A stretch of DNA of 64,000 bases from Candidula unifasciata (GCA_905116865.2 CAJHNH020008546.1:344501-408500); one strand, 5' to 3'. Positions 34,770 through 45,690 are shown, counted from the stretch's first letter. Notes: generated by a model not told the origin, from the sequence alone. A program made the numbers and translations.

Positions 34770-34770
34770 T
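34620..34770. repeat. (CA)n microsatellite
   Basis: CACACA/CATACA runs split by two ATAAAACCCTGAAACC / ATGAAACCCTGAAATC direct repeats. Confidence 0.95.
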
Positions 34771-34844
34771 GATTCTTGATAAAGTTTCCTAATGTTATTC
34801 GTACATTGTATATCATCTGTTCTAGGGTCGTGCTAGTGCACCTG

Positions 34845-35145
34845 TTGCTGCTTCTGTAATCCTGGTTGAAATACCATTCTGCCCGTGTGGGTTCTGAGGC
34901 TCCATTGTGGGGGAAACAAGAATAGACCCATTGCCTACCCAAAAACAACATGTCCAAAGAGCTGACTTATTGGGAGCTTCCTTCGAAGTCGGGGTGAATC
35001 TGCCTCAGCAGCAAGGAATAACTAGCTGCACACACATAAGCCAGTAAAACGGATGTACGCGCAAAACTAAGGACCTGGCACAAAGACGAAGTCCAAATGG
35101 GCGAACAACCAGGACTTTGCGCTAGAGCTTACAGCTGGTGAACAC
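34845..35145 (-). repeat. repeat family C, copy 5
   Basis: The reverse complement matches 25066-25352 (plus strand here: CCCGTGTGGGTTCTGAGGCT, CCCATTGCC.., TTACAGCTGGTGAACAC). The middle has diverged. Confidence 0.8.
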
Positions 35146-35418
35146 ATCAAAAGATCACTGGAAGTTTCTTGTGGATTTCGGATGCGCCCAGTTCAATACA
35201 ACACTGGTGTTGGGTGGTATTCTGGGAAATAAGTCTGCTAGCAATACACAACCACATCAGTTGTCATTATCTTTCCACAACTACTTAGTGCCATGTATCC
35301 AGTTTGGTAATATTTTAGGTTGCCAGGGAGGTAAATAGGGAGGTGTTTAAATAGGCAGGTAGTATGTACGCAGAAGGGCGTGTTTTGTTATGTTATTTAT
35401 GAGTTATCTTCTTCTTCT

Positions 35419-35528
35419 AAAGCAATGGCAAACTACTGGACGTAAATTTGCCTAGAAAAACCACACAACTGCCAGGGGTTGTTGGGGTTGGTTCTGCAAC
35501 GTCCTGTAAAGGATACGCAACTAACCTT
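35419..35528 (+). mobile_element. SINE family E, copy 4 (head missing)
   Basis: AGCAATGGCAAACTACTGGA, TAAATTTGCCTAGAAAAACC, CAGGGGTTGTTGGGGTTGGT and AAGGATACGCAACTAACCTT. It lacks the tRNA-like part and runs directly into a family-C copy. Confidence 0.85.
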
Positions 35529-35537
35529 CTTCTTCTA

Positions 35538-35708
35538 TGTGTTCACTGTGGCGGAAAGTTCGGGCTGTTCGTCCACTCCCGGACTTTGATCTTGATTCAC
35601 AACTTTACTTTTGCGTGCACATCTGTTTTACAGATCTGGTTTATTTGTTGGAAGACTGTTGGTTCTTTGCCTTTCAGGCAGATGTACTTCGATTTCAAAG
35701 GAAAGTAA
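35538..35708 (+). repeat. repeat family C, copy 6 (3' end missing)
   Basis: TTCGTCCACTCCCGGACTTT, TTTTACAGATCTGG, CAGGCAGATGTACTTCGATT and TCAAAGGAAAG; it stops before the usual CCCCAGTTAG end. Confidence 0.85.
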
Positions 35709-36002
35709 GCGCCTAAAACTGTCTACACTGTCACGATATATATGTATTTGTTTGTGCAGATAATGGGAAAGTGTTCTTTGCAAACTGGAACCAAGATATA
35801 ATCCGTATGTGCCATTTCTTTTCTGAAAGCTATGTTTGAAATATTATTTCCTTTGTTTTGATTCCGGGTTTTTTTATTTTGCTTTTGGGATTCCACGTTT
35901 AATTATTTTTTTTTTTTTTTTTTATTCAGCGTAATTCTTTATTGTCTGCCTCTTTGGCTTATGAATTTTGAACGCAGGTTTATAATTCCGATATATCAAG
36001 AT

Positions 36003-36125
36003 TAGAAGCCAGCTGCAGGCTGTTCCCTAGCAAACCGCGTTGTGTTGATTTAGACAACCGTGTGAGCATCGAACCGTATAGCAAGCAATGGCAAACTACA
36101 GGAGGTAACATTGCCTGGTTAAAAA
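36003..36125 (+). mobile_element. SINE family E, copy 6 (diverged)
   Basis: GCCAGCTGCAGGC and AGCAATGGCAAACTACAGGA..AACATTGCCTGGTTAAAAAC follow the family-E order, but the head and 3' end are decayed. Confidence 0.6.
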
Positions 36126-36174
36126 CAAATATCTAACAACAAAAATAGTACAGTATATTCTCAGTGTTGGGTAA

Positions 36175-36328
36175 TTATGTATGTATATGTGTATCTGTGT
36201 GTGAGTGTGTATGTATGATGTACGTATGTATGTATGTGTGTGTGTTTATGTATCGAGGTATGTATGTATGTATGTGTATATATGTATGTATGTGTGTATG
36301 TATGTATGAATGTATGTATGTGTATTTA

Positions 36329-36372
<44 letters not shown>

Positions 36373-36440
36373 CGCACGCATGCATGCATGCAGGTATGCA
36401 TGTATGTATGTATGTATCTATGTGTGTATGAATGTATTTG
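36175..36440. repeat. GTAT/GTGT microsatellite
   Basis: (GTAT)n and (GT)n with a CGCACGCATGCATGCATG block. Open frames are artefacts. Confidence 0.95.
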
Positions 36441-36854
36441 CAACTAACTTTTACAAACAGTCCTTCGTCATTTATAACAAGCAATAACTAGACTCCTGTG
36501 GACTCCTGCCGTCAAATGTGATGCTAAAGTAATATCTGAGTAGGTTTGAGCTCTGTCGTTCACGTGATAGCAGAGTTGATTAAAAGCTTTTGAAAGTGCA
36601 GGAAATGTTGACAGAATCAAACATTAAAAATCTGTTTAAAATCTCTCCAGATAAAAAGATTCTCTGATACTGGAAACTATACAAGATTGTATCCAGCCTT
36701 TGGAACCTGGTACTACTGGTAAACCCAATATTCAGTGTTGTTGTAAAGAACAACTAGAAAGGCAACCGAGAAGTAATAATAAGTAGCAACATGTCGTTAT
36801 AAAAAAAGGGTTCGGTGGAAGAGCTATATTATAAACATAAAAGATGTTCTGGGG
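36441..36854. other. no recognisable gene; intron
   Basis: Ordinary AT-rich intronic sequence. Confidence 0.4.
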
Positions 36855-37066
36855 CAGGCGTTCTCAACGTTCCCAATGCCGCGAACCTTTAATACAGTTC
36901 CGTCATGTTGTGGCGACCCCAGACAATTATTTTCCTTTGTAACTTCAATAAATATGTATTTTCCAGTGGTCCTAGGCGACCCTCGTCAAAGGGTATTTCG
37001 ACCTCCCCCCCCCCCCCCCCCAACCCCCACCCCAAAAGCTCGCGACCTGTAGGTTGAGAACCGCTG
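36855..37066. mobile_element. SPIN-like non-autonomous hAT element (212 bp)
   Basis: Begins CAGGCGTTCTCAACG and ends GGTTGAGAACCGCTG. Landmarks in order are ATGCCGCGAACCTTTAATAC, GTTCCGTCATGTTGTGGCGA, AACTTCAATAAATATGTATT, TCCTAGGCGACCC and CTCGCGACCTGTAGG, with a poly-C run near 37003-37020 that probably expanded later. It is the copy closest to the SPIN consensus as I remember it. The flanks TTCTGGGG / GGCTAAAG do not form a clean 8-bp duplication. Confidence 0.85.
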
Positions 37067-37109
37067 GGCTAAAGTATCTATGCTCATTCCGTGAGAAATT
37101 CTCTTTATC

Positions 37110-37164
37110 TCCCTCCGGTGTGTGTATGTATATATATTTATATATATGTATGTGTATGTATGTA

Positions 37165-37196
<32 letters not shown>

Positions 37197-37320
37197 TGTG
37201 TATGTGTGTGTGTATATGTGTGTGTGATGTGTGTGTGAATGTGTGTGTGTATGTGTGTATGTATGTGTGTGTATGTGTGTGTGGGGTGGAGGGGCGGTGG
37301 GGGGGGGGGGGGGTTGATAC
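37110..37320. repeat. (GT)n/(GTAT)n microsatellite ending in a G-run
   Basis: GTGTGTATGTATAT then (TG)n, ending in about 15 G near 37299-37313. Confidence 0.95.
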
Positions 37321-37559
37321 GCTCTAGCTTTATCACCTATTATAAATCAATCCTGCCAGTGTCACCTCGCGGGAAGCAAAGAATAGTGACACTGTCTCCT
37401 ACCAGGCATGTCGTAAGGGTAGTGCTGGGCTTGAGGTTGGCTACCTCATCCTGTAACATCAGAAGCCACAAAAACCAGCCAACCATGGAAAGGTCTCAAA
37501 GAACAACTAGAAAAACCCAGCCAATCAAGATGTGGGTGGGGGGGGGGGTTGTTCTAGTA

Positions 37560-37807
37560 GAAGAGGTATGTTACGATGTGGAGAAAGCCGAAATGAGTCC
37601 GGATCGTCGACGAACCCCGTGTCACCAAGGATAATCTCCAGAATTGGCACCTGGAACGTTAGAACTTTATTCAGTGTAGGAAGAACAATTGAAATAAAAC
37701 ATTATATTATTAGTATTTTAGGATTATGTGAAAATAGATGGATCGAGACGGGAAAAAGTATTTTAAATTCAGCGGAAACTACGAGGTCAATAAGTTATAA
37801 ATGGTAA
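37560..37807 (+). pseudogene. LINE endonuclease N-terminal fragment
   Basis: The frame reads RIGTWNVRTLFSVGRTIEI and ILGLCENRWIETGKS, the first blocks of the EEP/APE endonuclease of RTE/CR1-like LINEs (usual: WNVRTL, and ILGL.E.RW with a catalytic Glu, which is present). It ends shortly before the mariner fragment at 37850. The reverse transcriptase part at 38080 may belong to the same insertion. Confidence 0.85.
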
Positions 37808-37849
37808 TTAAAAAAAAAAAAATAAAGACGATAACAACTTGAAAACTGT

Positions 37850-37975
37850 TTATTTTTACACATACGCTCTACCCTTTTTTTCAACATAATTTCCAGCAAT
37901 ATTGATGCTTTTGTCCCATCGTTTTATCAGTTCCCAAACCTGCTGCATAGAACTGCGTGCTCTGTTTTCTAAACC
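37850..37975 (-). pseudogene. mariner transposase C-terminal fragment
   Basis: The reverse strand encodes SSMQQVWELIKRWDKSINIA followed by GNYVEKKGRAYV and a stop. This corresponds to the extreme C-terminus of mariner transposases (..W.KCI...G.YVEK). No inverted termini were identified. It lies between two LINE fragments. Confidence 0.65.
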
Positions 37976-38079
37976 ATATTATCACTTCACACTCAACTTC
38001 ATTTAGTTGAATGTAAAAATTCCTCTTTAACTGATGCATTATTATCATTTGAATTCACCACTTTAAATTGGACTCAGGC

Positions 38080-38395
38080 TATGAAAAAGCTTTTGACGGC
38101 ATTAATAGGGAATCTATCTGAAATTATTGGGGCACTATGGAATCACAACAGAAAATTACTAACTTTGTAAAAGCAACATATTAAGAGATGAATTGTGGAG
38201 TTCTTCATGAGGGAAAGCTACATTTAAAATAAAAACCGGTGTGTGATATCTTTTGTCGCCTTTTCTATTTTTACTAGCAATAGATTGGATTATAAGGACA
38301 GCATGCGCTAACACCAAGAATAGAATTCAGTGGACCCCTACAGAACAGCTTGATGATCTGGACTTCGCTAATGATATTTTTCTTCTGTTCCACTC
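38080..38395 (+). pseudogene. LINE reverse transcriptase fragment
   Basis: Broken frames read DYEKAFDGINRESI (first catalytic region, F/Y-D-x-x-x-A-F-D), FVKATY.EMNCGVLHEGKAT, then FLFLLAIDWIIRTA and QLDDLDFANDIFLL. The last block corresponds to the FADD catalytic box, here FAND with one Asp lost. In-frame stops and indels show it is dead. Confidence 0.85.
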
Positions 38396-38490
38396 ACGAA
38401 TGAACGAATGAACGAACAAACTTTATTTTCAAAGGGTTGCAAATTGGGCACGCAGGCCCGTCTGAAATTCGGCCCTTCTAAGCACTCAAT
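38394..38490 (-). mobile_element. retroposon family G, copy 2
   Basis: The reverse complement of 4480-4600: GAACAAACTTTATTTTCAAA and GGGCACGCAGGCCCGTCTGA, with a GAAC/GAAT repeat tail at the left edge. It abuts the LINE reverse transcriptase fragment. Confidence 0.7.
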
Positions 38491-38539
38491 GCCTGTTATC
38501 AAAAATGCATGTTGTGGATATAATAAAGAAATATACATT

Positions 38540-38730
38540 ATAGAATAATGCATACACACATCATGTGTACACAATCGTACACACGCACACACAGGTATAC
38601 ATTCTCTTACATTCTCATACATGCACACTCATATACAGACATACACGCATCTACATACATACACAAACCTTTAACATACACACATACATACTTAGACATA
38701 CATACACAAACAGAAAACACACACCACATG
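38540..38730. repeat. ACAC/ACAT microsatellite
   Basis: Degenerate CA-rich tract; a similar short tract lies at 39225-39330. Confidence 0.9.
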
Positions 38731-38759
38731 ATGAGCATAAACTCAAAGGGGAAACAAGA

Positions 38760-39365
38760 TTATAAACATTTCGCATTAAGAACATCAGAGTAGCATCATT
38801 GTAATTATGTACAAGTTTAGAAAACTAAATTAATAATAGACTAAAACAAAACAAACAAACCAAAAAAAAAACGTAAAAAAAACAAAAAACATAGGAGAAA
38901 AGGGAAGGAAGGGAGCATATTTGCATTATACTAAGAAGGAAAACTGGAGACAAGACATAGTTCATAAGGACAAGTGACATAGTCAAGTAAAAAAAAAGGG
39001 GGGGGGGGCGACTTGTTTGCTTCCCTGGTGGTGGTCGGGAAATGTATAAGCTGTTCGAAACCGTGGTGTTCCAAAGTGGTTACCCATCTAAGTACTAGCC
39101 ACTTCTGTCGTTGCTTAATAGCAGTTTCTTATACCTGGTGAATCCCAAGGCAAGAGTCGTTTTGAAAAAAAAAAAGTGAGGGGAATGAAAACTAGGGGGG
39201 AGAAAGGATATTTACACTAAACAGAAAACACACACACGCATACATATATGGGCATACATGCACACACACGTTCCATACATACACACCTATGCATGCATGC
39301 AGGCATTCACACATATACAATCACATGTACAGGCACCAACTCGAATAAGATGCAAGATAAATAAA
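38760..39365. other. no recognisable gene; intron
   Basis: A-rich and G-run-containing sequence (38990-39008) without coding resemblance. Confidence 0.4.
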
Positions 39366-39410
39366 ATATACTTTATACGTGATCAGAACAGCTAGGTCGG
39401 AAAATCCATA

Positions 39411-39560
39411 AGGAAAAAACAAAGATAATGAGTTCAAATCTGGCAAATAGTAATGTGGTTTTTCTTAATGGTATCCCACTCCAAGACGTGGAGTTGTACA
39501 CCTTTGTGGGCAGTAATGTAGATAAAGATACGGGTTCAGTCGGACGTTTTGGCAGCATTT
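39411..39560 (+). pseudogene. LINE reverse transcriptase thumb fragment
   Basis: The frame reads KTKIMSSNLANSNVVFLNGI followed by PLQDVELYTFVGSNVDKDTG, the common LINE block (..I.L.G..L..V..F.YLGS.+..DG). No other part of the element is recognisable next to it. Confidence 0.75.
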
Positions 39561-39889
39561 ATCTACATAAAAACAAGGGGAAAAGAATCACGCCCTCTCT
39601 TCTGCCGACTGGATGAGTTGTTTGGTGTCTTGAGTGCAGTCACCCCCCCCTGTCGTTATCACTTTAGCAGCTGTAGTGTTGTCATTGTTTTGGTACACTC
39701 TTTTGTCTCCCCTTTTCTTCAGTCAGTTTTGTGAAAAGAGTTTCAGTCGTTCTCCACGTCTTTGTTTTCGCCACCTTTTCCAAAGACTTATACACAAGAT
39801 TCATTCCAAATTCGTTTAACCTGCTGCCAGCACCTTTCACTGCCGCCCTCCTCCACTCACCGTTGCTGGACCTAATAATTTCACGATAT

Positions 39890-40200
39890 TCTTCTTCTTC
39901 TTCTCTTCCACCATTTACCTCGGCTAGGTGTTGTTGGGAGATGTAAGGTTCGTTTATGCACTTTTCCGAATACATTGTACAAGTTGGTGTTTATTTCTGT
40001 TAGGTTGCTCCTGATGATGTCGCTCCATCCCTTTCATGGTCTTCCCCTTGCCTTGTTCATTATATTTTTTTTTCAGCGTGGCCCTCTGTGGCAGTTGGTA
40101 CTTTGGCATTCTCGTCAGGTGGCGATCTTTTCAAGATTAACCGAATATCATTCCTTAATTTCTTTATCTCTGATGTGTCCTACATCTCCAGTATATGACA
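39890..40200 (-). pseudogene. LINE ORF2 C-terminal fragment with (GAA)n tail
   Basis: The reverse strand reads KGWSDIIRSNLTEINTNLYN, then PSRGKWWKRRRRR ending in GAA repeats (TTC at 39891-39906 on the plus strand). A stop precedes KGWSD. A basic C-terminus followed by GAA repeats is also seen at 14895, 41370 and 56560. Confidence 0.6.
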
Positions 40201-41060
40201 GAAACAGCCAGATACACAAAAAATATAACCGAAATATTGGTGTGCACAAAAGCAAAAAACGAAAAGAAGTGACACTAAAGATTTTGAGGAACAGTGTATT
40301 AAAACTAATATATCTTGTTTTAAATAGTTTATTTATAATAGTTGTCCCTGTGCACAGTTCTTAAATACTTTTTTTTGTTTTGTTTTGTTGTTGTTGATAT
40401 AATAGTTGTCCCTGTGCAAAATTCATATCGCTCCAGGAAACGTATTTTATAGTTCTTAAATATGAAAAACGACTTGTCTCTCATCTTGACTGATGCGTTC
40501 TCATGCAGACGATACTTTGACATTTAATGAATTTAAAGTTCTTTAATATTTAAAAGGACGATGTGACAGACAGAATAGCAGTCCGAATAAGGAGACTGCT
40601 CACGATGGTACTCGGCGTTTGTTGTCATGAAAAATTGGTTGTTTGGTTGATTGATTTGTTTCCTTTGGATGTGTCTCCACACTGAAGGGTTAGAGGCGCG
40701 TATGTTCCAGTGACTGTAAGATCTGTGTCGACAGTAGTTTAGCTACTGATAGGAGGCAGGCAAAGACGCAGACCTGCTGCATGTAGGTCGACTGAGGAAG
40801 CTGAGGAAAGTCATTTTGAAAACAGAAATGTTTGTTGAAATTAGATATACTGAGCTACAGGCTTGAAACAGTGCGAAGTTACTCACTCCATAGCAAAGAT
40901 GTTTTTAATTGATTGAATGAATTATTATTATTATTTTTTTTTTTTTTTTTGGTTGGTTGTTTGATTGGTTAAAAATTAAGCGATTGATTAGCTGGTTTAT
41001 TTCTTGATTGGTTTGGGGTTTTTATTATTGCTGTTGACTGAGGAGTGGAACTGGACCATT
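40201..41060. other. no recognisable gene; intron
   Basis: AT-rich. A short direct repeat (ATAATAGTTGTCCCTGTGCA) occurs at 40336 and 40400, and a T-run lies at about 40938. Confidence 0.45.
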
Positions 41061-41065
41061 CTAGG

Positions 41066-41235
41066 ACAGGACATTCAGCCCTACCAGGACCGCACGACCT
41101 GGTGACATAAAGTGCCACCATTCGGATGAAAATCACTCTGGTGCAAGTCCCAGAAACCCCATTCAGCCGGTAAGTTATACTAAAGAGTTCCCATCGACAG
41201 CCCGCGTTGGGCTTTAGAATAACAGCAAGAACAAA
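41066..41235 (-). repeat. repeat family B, copy 5
   Basis: Plus strand: TTCAGCCCTACCAGGACCGC, GACATAAAGTGCCACCATTC, GATGAAAATCACTCTGGTGC and CCCAGAAACC. Confidence 0.8.
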
Positions 41236-41369
41236 ACAAAAAACATAGGTTCCACGTTGGAATGGGGATAACAAAGTTACTCCAGTAATACTTACTGAAC
41301 CTTTATAGAGGAATGACATAAATATAATTAATTTTAACCGGGAAGGCTAGCCCGGTCAACAAATGCCCG

Positions 41370-41473
41370 CAGAAGTCGGATGTGTTGGCCGAAAGGTGCA
41401 AATATCGCAGCCATGCTGTAAACGGACACAACGCAGTTACATCTTCGGATGAACGCAGAAGAAGAAGAAGAAT
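41370..41473 (+). pseudogene. LINE 3' end with (GAA)n tail
   Basis: Reads ..RCKYRSHAVNGHNAVTSSDE and RRRRRR over the GAAGAAGAAGAAG run at 41457-41472. The short piece resembles the basic C-terminus of GAA-tailed LINEs. Weak evidence apart from the tail. Confidence 0.45.
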
Positions 41474-42600
41474 TAATTTAGGTCACAAAGGACTGCTGAG
41501 AGACATGACGAAGAACACTATAATAAAAATAATTATGATGTCGATGACGACGAAGATAATGATAGGTGAAGTTAAGTTCCAGAGAATATTGTGACAACCG
41601 AGAAGACCAATAGCAATAGAGACAGGAGCGAAAGAGTAGGTGGAGAATGTTGAAAATTTTGCCACTTCTGTCAGGAGTTGGTAAAAATAGTCGAGCACAC
41701 AGAACACGGTTTGTAGATCGCAACTGTTGTTGCGTAAGTGATAGACGTACACTTTGTGCATTTACATTACAGCTTTCTCATTGCTTAGTCTTCGAAGGCT
41801 CAGATGGCGAGAACACGGTTGTAGAAGGGAGGGCAATAGAACAGTTAAGGAAATCTTTTTTGGTGGCGAATTATAAATGAGCAGGAGATGTTAAAATCGG
41901 TTAATAAGACATAAAGACGTCGGAAAGGGAGATACCGAATGTTACAGGTATTGAGGTGACAAATATTGAGGTGGCAAAGACCTTGTTTGTATGGGAAATG
42001 GGGAGTCCCAGAACGTAATCGGATTAACTCTTTAGTCCCAGGGGGTTTCGCAGAGGTCCAATGGGTAGTCAAGAGAAACGTAACATCGGCACATCTTGCG
42101 TTCATTGGCTTCCAGGTAGGAACCTATGAACCTTTAATGTGTTCCTTGAGACTGAAAGAGTTGAAGGAGAAAATAACAGCAGACAGGTTAAGAGTTGAGC
42201 GTCTGGGAAGAAGCATGTTGACAAATCCGATGTTAGCAATGGTTATGACATTCTATTCTTTAACTGCGGAAGAGGTCTTGCTAGTCACATTCACCATCGC
42301 TGCGGACTGTGATTTGTCATGCCTCCCTATTGCACCGTATAACACTATCGTCTGGGAAGACGGAAAGGTGCCTATAACAATAATATTATCTTGAACAGCA
42401 CTGCAAGACGCATTATATTGGTGTGAGCGTAACAAGTGCCCCAACTGAAAAAAAGTTGTGAGTTTAAAGGGAGTATTTAACATGATGATTTGCCAACAGG
42501 GATAAGATTCTATAGACCTTCAGATAGCCACCAGGAAGAGAAGTAGGTGGGCGGCAGACAAATACACATAATCATGTTTTTGCTTGTGTGTGTGTTTCAG
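41474..42600. other. intron end, no recognisable element
   Basis: An open frame at 41966-42394 has no known domain, and the reverse strand is broken. The end forms the acceptor GTGTGTGTGTGTTTCAG. Confidence 0.45.
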
Positions 42601-42801
42601 CGCTGCTAACCAGCGACATGTCCCGTTTGAAACACACGGTCAACTCGATTTATGTGATAGCAGACGTCATGATTGGAGCCACGCCCATTCGGATGTACCA
42701 CATGTTCTTCACTGCTTTCCTGGGATCTCTATACATCGTCTTCAACGCTCTTTACTACATCAACAATGGAAGCCTGCTGTTTAGAGGCGGTGTTGGTTTA
42801 G
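42601..42801 (+). CDS. rolling-stone-like membrane protein, internal exon
   Basis: Exon of 201 bases after acceptor TGTGTTTCAG, with donor GTAACG at 42802. The first two bases complete the Pro codon begun in the previous exon. It encodes LLTSDMSRLKHTVNSIYVIA, DVMIGATPIRMYHMFFTAFL and GSLYIVFNALYYINNGSLLF. The H-x-x-N-S-(I/V) block, the P-(I/V)-R-x-x-H turn and the hydrophobic helix ending in a Tyr-Tyr/Tyr-Trp pair are standard for rolling stone proteins. One or two membrane segments are predicted. The exon ends in phase 1, which fits the acceptor copies at 47461-48013. Confidence 0.85.
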
Positions 42802-42809
42802 GTAACGAA

Positions 42810-43520
42810 GGCATCCATTTTTTTTTTTTTTTGGATTGAACTCCATACATTGAGCTTCGTACATCTTTTTCTTCGTTCTTTTTTCAGCATGCATATTTAT
42901 TCGAAGTGCAATAAGAGCGCTATAGAACTAATTCTCGTATAAGGAAGTGAATTGGTGGTGAACATGTTAGTGGTAAACTGGGGGGAAACTGCTGAGATTT
43001 GGCTTTATAGAATAATGGTTCGAACATCTGAAAATATTTAAATGAAAATTAATCTAAGTGTAAATGCATGAAAATAAATTAATTCTTAAAAATAAATAAT
43101 ACAACAACGAAATCTAAACAACAACTACAAAATTGGTACACATCAGAAGAAGACAGTGTACATTATTTGGGCACACAATAAAGAGGGAAAGTGTAGATAG
43201 TCATGAACATTTTAACGATGGGTAGAATAGAGGCAAGGGAAGGGTAGATCAACTAAGATGTTAGACAGTCTGTCATCATAGAAAATAGCACAATTGTGTC
43301 TAAAACTATTGTTAGTATAAGTGGCTCATTCTTATTTTTCCAATTTATCCCCTCCGGCATGCGACCTGAAGGTTAGACCACTCTGAGATTACAAAATCTC
43401 AGTCTCCATGACAAGCCAACTCGGCAAATCCCAGAAACCTGCTTAAAAGTCAAAGAAGCTATAATTGTTGTACGAACCTATATACATAATCCAGTTTTGT
43501 CCTTTTTAGGACAACATTTT
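42810..43520. other. no recognisable gene; intron
   Basis: AT-rich intronic sequence with a T-run at 42819; no element recognised. Confidence 0.45.
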
Positions 43521-43524
43521 TTGT

Positions 43525-43697
43525 TATTTGAAGCCCCACCCTGGCTTTTGCCAGGGGCCGCAATATAGGCAGGCCATAAATATGGCCAATTGTCTGAACG
43601 CGGTTTCTGGGACCTCTCCACGGCGATCCTCATCCACTTGGTGGCACTTTGTGTCATTGGGTGTTTATCGCTTGTGTGATGTTCTGGTGGGGTAGAA
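43525..43697 (+). repeat. repeat family B, copy 3
   Basis: GAAGCCCCACCCTGGCTTTT, TTTCTGGGACCTCTCCACGG and GTTCTGGTGGGGTAGAAAG, followed by a (CAGT)n tail at 43698-43732. The CAGT tail on a family-B copy suggests retroposition. Confidence 0.85.
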
Positions 43698-43744
43698 AGT
43701 CAGTCAGTCAGTCAGCCAGTCAGTCAGTCAATTGTTGTACGTGT

Positions 43745-43845
43745 GACGGCCTCACCAAGCCTCACCAAGCTTCACCAAGCCTCACCAAGCTTCACCAAGC
43801 CTCAAGAGGCCATACCAAGCCTCACCAAGCCTCACCAAGCGAGGA
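43745..43845. repeat. 11-bp minisatellite
   Basis: About nine copies of CTCACCAAGC(C/T), with one AAGAGGCCATA variant. Confidence 0.95.
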
Positions 43846-44094
43846 AAGTATAAAATAACACACATGACCAGGCCGCCAATGTGAAATGTATGACGCCCCT
43901 CCCTAGTCATTTATTTGTACGCTCCGTCTTCCTTTAGCTCAGCTTCAACATACAAGTCTAGCACTATTTGCCCAGTTCACCTCAAGACTTGGAAAAGGGT
44001 CCTTTTTTTTTTTTATAAATATCTAAAACCCTGTCCTCAAAATAATCCCGCTGTCAAAAAGTTGGCGCCCTATGCAGATGCCTAAATATGGCTC

Positions 44095-44225
44095 TTGGCG
44101 ATAAACAGCGAGCGATAAATACCCGTTGACACTAAGTGCTATTATTCGGATGAGATTCGTTCGGGCGCAAGTCCAAGTTCAACCGTAGGTTATATTAGGG
44201 CCACCGACAACAGCCGTGTTGAGGC
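44095..44225 (-). repeat. repeat family B, copy 8 (diverged)
   Basis: Plus strand: GCGATAAATACCCGTTGACA, AAGTGCTATTATTCGGATGA and TTCAACCGTAGGTTATATTA follow the family-B order in reverse orientation. Confidence 0.7.
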
Positions 44226-45535
44226 TTGGACTTTTGGCTTTTACCTGGACCTGAGTTTTGCGTGTACAACCGTTTTATTGGCTTTTGCCGTTCCCTGCCT
44301 TTGAGGATAGGCGTCAGGCCTATTTCTAGGATGACTGTGGCCATTGTTTTGTGTGGGTCGAGATGTTACCTTATTTATGTGGTGTCATCTTTGTCCCTTT
44401 CTCCACAGGTGTTGCCCCCGGAGTACCCCCTTTGGGGCAGCCCTGTGTGGAACGGTTGGCCCTCAAGGTAAGGCAGGGGCAGATCATGGGCATTCCCCGC
44501 CATCTAAGGAGGCTTCCATAAATGCAGAGCCGGCACATAACGCTTTGGTTCTGGGCTCACCTAACTGCTTAACCTCACAACCGTATTAGGCTTTCCGCTC
44601 GACACGGGCTGCGCCCTCCGGAGATCAGCGGGGAGCAGCCCGTGGGTTTTGGACTTTTGTGACACCACGAATAGGTACAATCTTTTTCATCGCACGGTTG
44701 TCATCTTTAGCCTGCTGTTAGCATGACAGAATGGAGAATCATGCATGAGGCATGTCTTTATCTGTTTGGTCCCAACACTCGGGCGAGTGGGGTCTCGGGA
44801 TGTGGACATTTGGACTTTTTCCCAGTCAATACGATTTATGATGGTCGGATTTTGAGCTTGTTCGTGTGCAGTAGGATCTATTTTTGTCAGACATTTGGGC
44901 TTAACCAGCCGATAAATGGTTGCTGTCTTGGTGTACCTCAGCGCGGGGGCGACGACACTGAGGGTTGACAGAGGATGTACATGGGTAGAATCTTGCTGCG
45001 AGACGCCACCCACAGGAGATGTTACTCGTCTGTGCTGCGGGTAAATCTCTGGGTCAAGGGCTGAGTCTCAGCAACACAATGTTCTCTTCACCCCAACAAA
45101 CTTGTCATTTTAGTTGTACGTTTGGCAAGCACTTTACTCATGTTCCTAATGTGTTTTGATAAGCTTTTCACTCATGCGTTTGGGGGCGGGCTGATGAGAA
45201 CCACAAGGACACTGCACCTCTGGGACCCGCCAACTCCGAGATCCCCTGAGAGCTCTGTTAATGCTCATTTGAGACATTATCCGTGGCGCACGACGAGGAC
45301 GTGCTGCAGGAGTCTGGCGTGAGGTTCTGTAAAACTAGAACAGTGCAGGACTGGCGCCTGAGTGATGTACGGAGTAACTCCTTATGCACATCACGTTGGA
45401 CTTAACTTTACCTCACGCCTGTGACAGAAATCACAAGAGGCTTTATACTAAAGCAAAACAAAACAAAACAAAGATCGCGTCCAATATTGGGCGAATTATG
45501 AAAATGGCAGTTGTGAAACTTAGTAGTAGCACATT
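44226..45535. other. no recognisable gene; intron
   Basis: A fragment of family C lies near 44246-44300. The rest includes GC-rich sequence with a 10-bp hairpin (CACGGGCTGC at 44603 and GCAGCCCGTG at 44635). Open frames on both strands have no recognisable domain. Confidence 0.45.
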
Positions 45536-45690
45536 GTACCCCACCAGGACATCACACAAGCGATAAACATCCGATGACACAAAGTGCCACCATGTGGATG
45601 AGGATCACACGTGGAGAGGTCCATAAGGCCAAATTATCGCTGGGGGAGGGCTTCTAAATAACGAAAAATTGCATCCCACCAGGGGATAAC
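45536..45690 (-). repeat. repeat family B, copy 6
   Basis: Plus strand: TACCCCACCAGGACATCACA, GCGATAAACATCCGATGACA, AAGTGCCACCATGTGGATGA and the end AAATTGCATCCCACCAGGGG. Confidence 0.85.

Noticed and set aside
41966..42394. 142-residue plus-strand frame as a possible extra exon
   Set aside because: No resemblance to rolling stone or other families, and it lies inside the intron; the flanking exons already join in phase.
44603..44644. 10-bp GC-rich hairpin as a terminator
   Set aside because: Intrinsic terminators are not expected in animal DNA and no T-run follows.
45190..45200. CTGATGAG as a hammerhead ribozyme core (also at 13614 and 17287)
   Set aside because: No GAAAC box or matching stems at the required distance.
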